DNA from: Phycisphaerales bacterium UBA2402
GTDB lineage: Bacteria; Planctomycetota; Phycisphaerae; Phycisphaerales; UBA1924
Assembly: GCA_002343715.1 (NCBI GenBank)
Contig: DDSA01000075.1
Span: 1 to 18,016 of the forward strand
Length of the DNA stretch: 18,016 nt
Reading direction: 5' to 3'
Below the pieces are notes generated by a model that made no database searches, was not told where the DNA came from, and was given only the letters and a program-made list of their open reading frames with translations. Below are positions 15,743-18,016 of this stretch, one piece after another (position 1 is the stretch's first letter; every line of letters begins with the position of its first letter). Both the position numbers and the translations under genes were made by a program.

Positions 15743-16612
15743 TCATGCCGCGTGCGACATCGGCATCCCGGGTCGGCGCTTCCAGATTGCCCAGCCGTCC
15801 TCCCCGTGCCGCACACGGTCCTTCACGCTGGTCACCTGCCCCACCCCCACGGCGTTGTACGCCGTAGTCACCACGTCCGTACCGCCCGCCCCCCCCACGG
15901 AGTCCGGGTACGTCGCCTTCCACAGCAGGCGGTTGCTCGCGATCCCGCTGTCCCCCGCGCCCGTCCCCTTCGGCACGCTGTATGTATAGATGGTGTGCTG
16001 ATCGGTGCCGGAGAGGTCGGCCGTGTACTTGGTTTGCAAGCCGTTCGTATACTCAAACCTGATCGTCTGGTCCTCATCGTCCGCCGCGCCCCCGCCGGGC
16101 GTGCCGTCCACGTAGTTGCTGATCTTCGCCGTCGTCCGTCCCGCGGCGTCGTACTCCGTGCGGGACACGATCCCCTTGGGGTCCGTCACGTCCTGCACCG
16201 TCCCATCCGTGTTGTAGGTTGTGGTCATCACCAGCACCGTATCGCTCCGGCCCGGCACGCTCCCCGCCCGGCTCCACGAGCCAGCGCTCGCCGTGATCCC
16301 CGCCGCGCCGTACATCACCGTATCGGTCACGCGGTTCCAGGCGTCGTAACAAAGGGCCGTGATGCTGATCCGGCCCGCGATCGAAGAGTACGAGTAACTG
16401 GTGCCCGGCGTCGCCGGGTACAGGGCGCGAAGCGGCGCGGCACCCTGCTCCCACGACACGGCCCCCGCGAGTTGCTCGCACAACGCCGAAGTCCGCGGCC
16501 CGCCCGGGTCCGCCGTCAGCCCATCCACAAGCACCGGCTCCGCGTTGCGACGCTTCCGCATGACGTTACCCGTTTGCTCGCGGCGGAGTGCCGCGGTCCA
16601 CTCTGTACGCAC
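15743..16612 (-). pseudogene. Rhs/YD-repeat fragment, broken at both ends
   Basis: The open frame gives 289 residues from a GTG codon. The middle is unmistakable YD-repeat sequence of Rhs proteins: C-Y-D-A-W-N-R-V-T-D (88-97), T-Y-N-T-D-G-T-V, R-T-E-Y-D-A-A-G-R-T-T (151-161) and A-Y-N-A-V-G. The first 50 residues are not repeat-like, and there is no signal peptide or N-terminal Rhs region. The end departs from repeat sequence after T-S-V-K-D-R and stops without any RHS core or variable tip. It is therefore a piece of an internal Rhs region, not a whole gene. It lies downstream of the toxin-like cassette and in the same orientation as the intact Rhs end at the right edge. It is probably a recombination or duplication relic; expression is doubtful. 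Confidence 0.7.
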
Positions 16613-16673
16613 GCCGCGGCGGTGCGGTTATTTGATTCTGGAAAATGGGAGGGGTTGTTCAGAGGTCCCAGAT

Positions 16674-17132
16674 CTAAATCAGCGTAAACGCGACCATTGG
16701 CACCGCACCCACACCCGAGACTATGAAGAGATATCCCGCATGCTTCCACATTGGCCACTCGTTCCTGTCAGGCGGTGCAGTTAGTATATACCACAAGCTG
16801 CAAGTTGCGCACAGACTCGCCATTGCGACTGACAAAAGCCACACCGGGTTGATGGTCAGACCATCAACTGCCACGAGCGCCGCACACGATAATAGAAGAG
16901 CATACAGGCTGCCGCCCAATACAATGCTCGTGAATACAATGCGTATTGAGCGACGAACTGCATCAACGCATGCGATCTGTCTGGGATATTCAACCCGCCC
17001 ACATTCGGTACACAACACTCTGTTCACCTTATCCGTCACAGAGTATGAACAATACGCACACGAGTACTTAACATGACATACGTCCTTCGACTTGTGGTCG
17101 TAATGAGGCATATCGCAGATGTTCATCGTCAC
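16674..17132 (-). CDS. Small zinc-ribbon membrane protein, candidate immunity protein of the Rhs tip
   Basis: The frame encodes up to 152 residues from GTG at 17132; ATGs at 17126 and 17111 are alternatives, and none has a clear ribosome site. The N-terminal part holds C-A-Y-C (25-28) and C-T-E-C (41-44), twelve residues apart, as in a zinc ribbon. Three hydrophobic segments follow (about 66-89, 94-118 and 131-152), so it should sit in the inner membrane. I recognise no family. It begins 34 bases after the stop of the Rhs variable tip, on the same strand, and shares that tip's low GC (27 of 60 bases in 17041-17100; 28 of 60 in 16921-16980). This position is where polymorphic-toxin immunity genes normally lie. 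The immunity role is inference from context only. Confidence 0.7.
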   Translation of the reverse strand: MTMNICDMPHYDHKSKDVCHVKYSCAYCSYSVTDKVNRVLCTECGRVEYPRQIACVDAVRRSIRIVFTSIVLGGSLYALLLSCAALVAVDGLTINPVWLLSVAMASLCATCSLWYILTAPPDRNEWPMWKHAGYLFIVSGVGAVPMVAFTLI

Positions 17133-17166
17133 AGATATCGCAACAACCAGAATCCAATCGTTGCAA

Positions 17167-17541
17167 CTACGGCTTACAATTTCCTTCGTACATAATCCAG
17201 TTCTTCTTGTACTTTATGACAGCTGTAATCCGACACCTGCTGCCACCGACTAGAACTGAGATTCTGACCCACTGATCCCGAAATGGTTCATCCCAGTTGA
17301 ACACTAGCGCAAGATCGCGACAGGAACAGGGTTCTCGGCATGTCTTTTGGACTGGGCCGTTAAAGTTACAGAAGGACGCTAGTGCTTGCTCCGCCTGAAC
17401 GTTGGCCGGATTGTCTGGACAATTTATGGGCTTGACAGTGAACCAACTCACTAGCGTGCATCGCCATTCATGGAACTTACACTTGTCAGGCACACATGTA
17501 CACCCCAGTGCGGTTGGGTCATCCATACAACGTCGAGACAT
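17167..17541 (-). other. Rhs variable C-terminal tip (toxin-like domain coding region)
   Basis: This is the part of the Rhs gene after the D-A-L-G-L end of the core. Its GC drops sharply: 22 of 60 bases in 17161-17220, against 43 of 60 in 17701-17760 within the core region. This marks a junction near the core/tip border, as seen for exchanged Rhs tips. Confidence 0.65.
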
Positions 17542-18016
17542 AAGCCCAAGCGCGTCGCTCGAAATGACTGGGTCAGAGTGTCCATACTGAAACACGCTAA
17601 CCCCATCCACATACCCCAGCGGATCTCTGCGCGACCACCTCCCCATCTCGCTCACCAGTACGCGGTGCCTCACATGCCACTGGGTTGTGGCCGGGTCGAA
17701 CTCGTAGCCCGCGTAGCCCTTGCGGCTGTCAAGGCGGCTCACGAACCCGCGGCCGCTACCGCTCCAGAGGCCGGTGCCGTCCCAGTCGGAGATAAACGTG
17801 GCATCGGCGGAGTTCGTCGCGCCGTCGCGGTTCACATCGGGGCTGACGGCGAGGTCGCCGATGCCCAGGCCGGTGTAGTCGTCCCACGAGTACGTATCGA
17901 GGATGTTGAGTTCACCATCGCGGTTGACATCCGCCGCGGAGTAGACGAACGGCACGCCGTACGCCGAGTACCGCACGTACTCCAGCGGCACCCCGTCGGC
18001 TTGGATCAGCGCCACC
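17167..18016 (-). CDS. Rhs protein C-terminal end with inserted dockerin-like pair, RHS core and variable Cys-rich tip (partial)
   Basis: The frame is open to the window edge, so the start lies outside. Counting from the codon at 18015, residues 29-40 (D-V-N-R-D-G-E-L-N-I-L-D) and 60-71 (D-V-N-R-D-G-A-T-N-S-A-D) are calcium-loop patterns of a dockerin-type pair. The RHS-associated core covers about 99-158: G-Y-A-G-Y-E-F-D, G-R-W-S-R-R-D-P-L-G-Y, Y-G-H-S-D-P-V and D-A-L-G-L. About 124 residues after this core form a tip unlike the rest. It contains 13 cysteines including C-T-C and C-S-C pairs, and ends G-N-C-K-P. In Rhs proteins the part after the core is usually an exchangeable toxin. I recognise no nuclease or other catalytic motif in it, so toxicity is inferred from position only. 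Confidence 0.85.
   Translation of the reverse strand, partial: VALIQADGVPLEYVRYSAYGVPFVYSAADVNRDGELNILDTYSWDDYTGLGIGDLAVSPDVNRDGATNSADATFISDWDGTGLWSGSGRGFVSRLDSRKGYAGYEFDPATTQWHVRHRVLVSEMGRWSRRDPLGYVDGVSVFQYGHSDPVISSDALGLMSRRCMDDPTALGCTCVPDKCKFHEWRCTLVSWFTVKPINCPDNPANVQAEQALASFCNFNGPVQKTCREPCSCRDLALVFNWDEPFRDQWVRISVLVGGSRCRITAVIKYKKNWIMYEGNCKP
17803..17931 (-). other. Dockerin-like EF-hand pair inserted in the Rhs protein
   Basis: The two loops begin 31 residues apart and match the calcium ligands at positions 1, 3, 5, 9 and 12 (D, N, D, N, D). They lie between V-R-Y-S-A-Y-G, a YD-like repeat end, and the RHS core. They are not at the C-terminus as in the other dockerin-tailed proteins of the window. 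Confidence 0.7.

Noticed and set aside
14661..15923. 420-residue open frame on the minus strand across the dehydratase and Nudix genes
   Set aside because: Both plus-strand genes carry full catalytic signatures; the antisense product shows no recognisable motif.
1..18016. tRNA, rRNA or insertion sequence genes
   Set aside because: No cloverleaf, rRNA-like or transposase sequence was seen on either strand, within the limits of reading by eye.

Overview
The window looks like part of a chromosome from a high-GC planctomycete, most likely of the Phycisphaerae. The main evidence is six secreted proteins that all end in the same C-terminal module: two dockerin-like EF-hand loops (D-F-N-Q-D-G-G-I-D-G-A-D and variants) followed by W-E-x-G and a cysteine at the last or second-last residue. 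As far as I recall, this 'GC-type dockerin' ending is typical of that group. The genes are strongly GC-rich and most start with a clear Shine-Dalgarno site.

Region 1 (1-11376, plus strand) is a run of surface or secreted protein genes. In order it holds the 3' end of an Ig-like/dockerin protein, a CPBP-family (CAAX-protease-like) intramembrane protease, a 1384-residue protein with four large glycine-rich modules, a protein with two L-type lectin-like domains, a short secreted protein whose start overlaps the lectin gene, and a beta-helix protein. All except the protease carry the dockerin-like tail. They look like paralogous extracellular proteins with different binding heads, one shared tail and often an Ig-like spacer. 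No cohesin is present, so this is not evidence for a cellulosome.

Region 2 (11474-15686) holds an ABC-2 exporter pair on the minus strand (permease and ATPase, NodJ/NodI-like, 4-base overlap). It is followed by another minus-strand Ig/dockerin protein that diverges from a plus-strand pair of housekeeping-type genes: pterin-4a-carbinolamine dehydratase and a Nudix hydrolase.

Region 3 (15743-18016, minus strand) is an Rhs locus. At the right edge is the C-terminal end of an Rhs/YD-repeat protein with a dockerin-like EF-hand pair inserted just before the RHS core. A cysteine-rich variable tip of about 124 residues follows the core, and 34 bases after its stop comes a small zinc-ribbon membrane protein. 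Tip and small gene are clearly poorer in GC than their surroundings, as expected for an exchangeable toxin/immunity cassette. A broken YD-repeat fragment lies downstream. This tip/partner pair is the best candidate for an undescribed system. The next best is the possible link between the cysteine-ended dockerin tails and the embedded CPBP protease. All functional statements rest on reading motifs by eye; no search was run.
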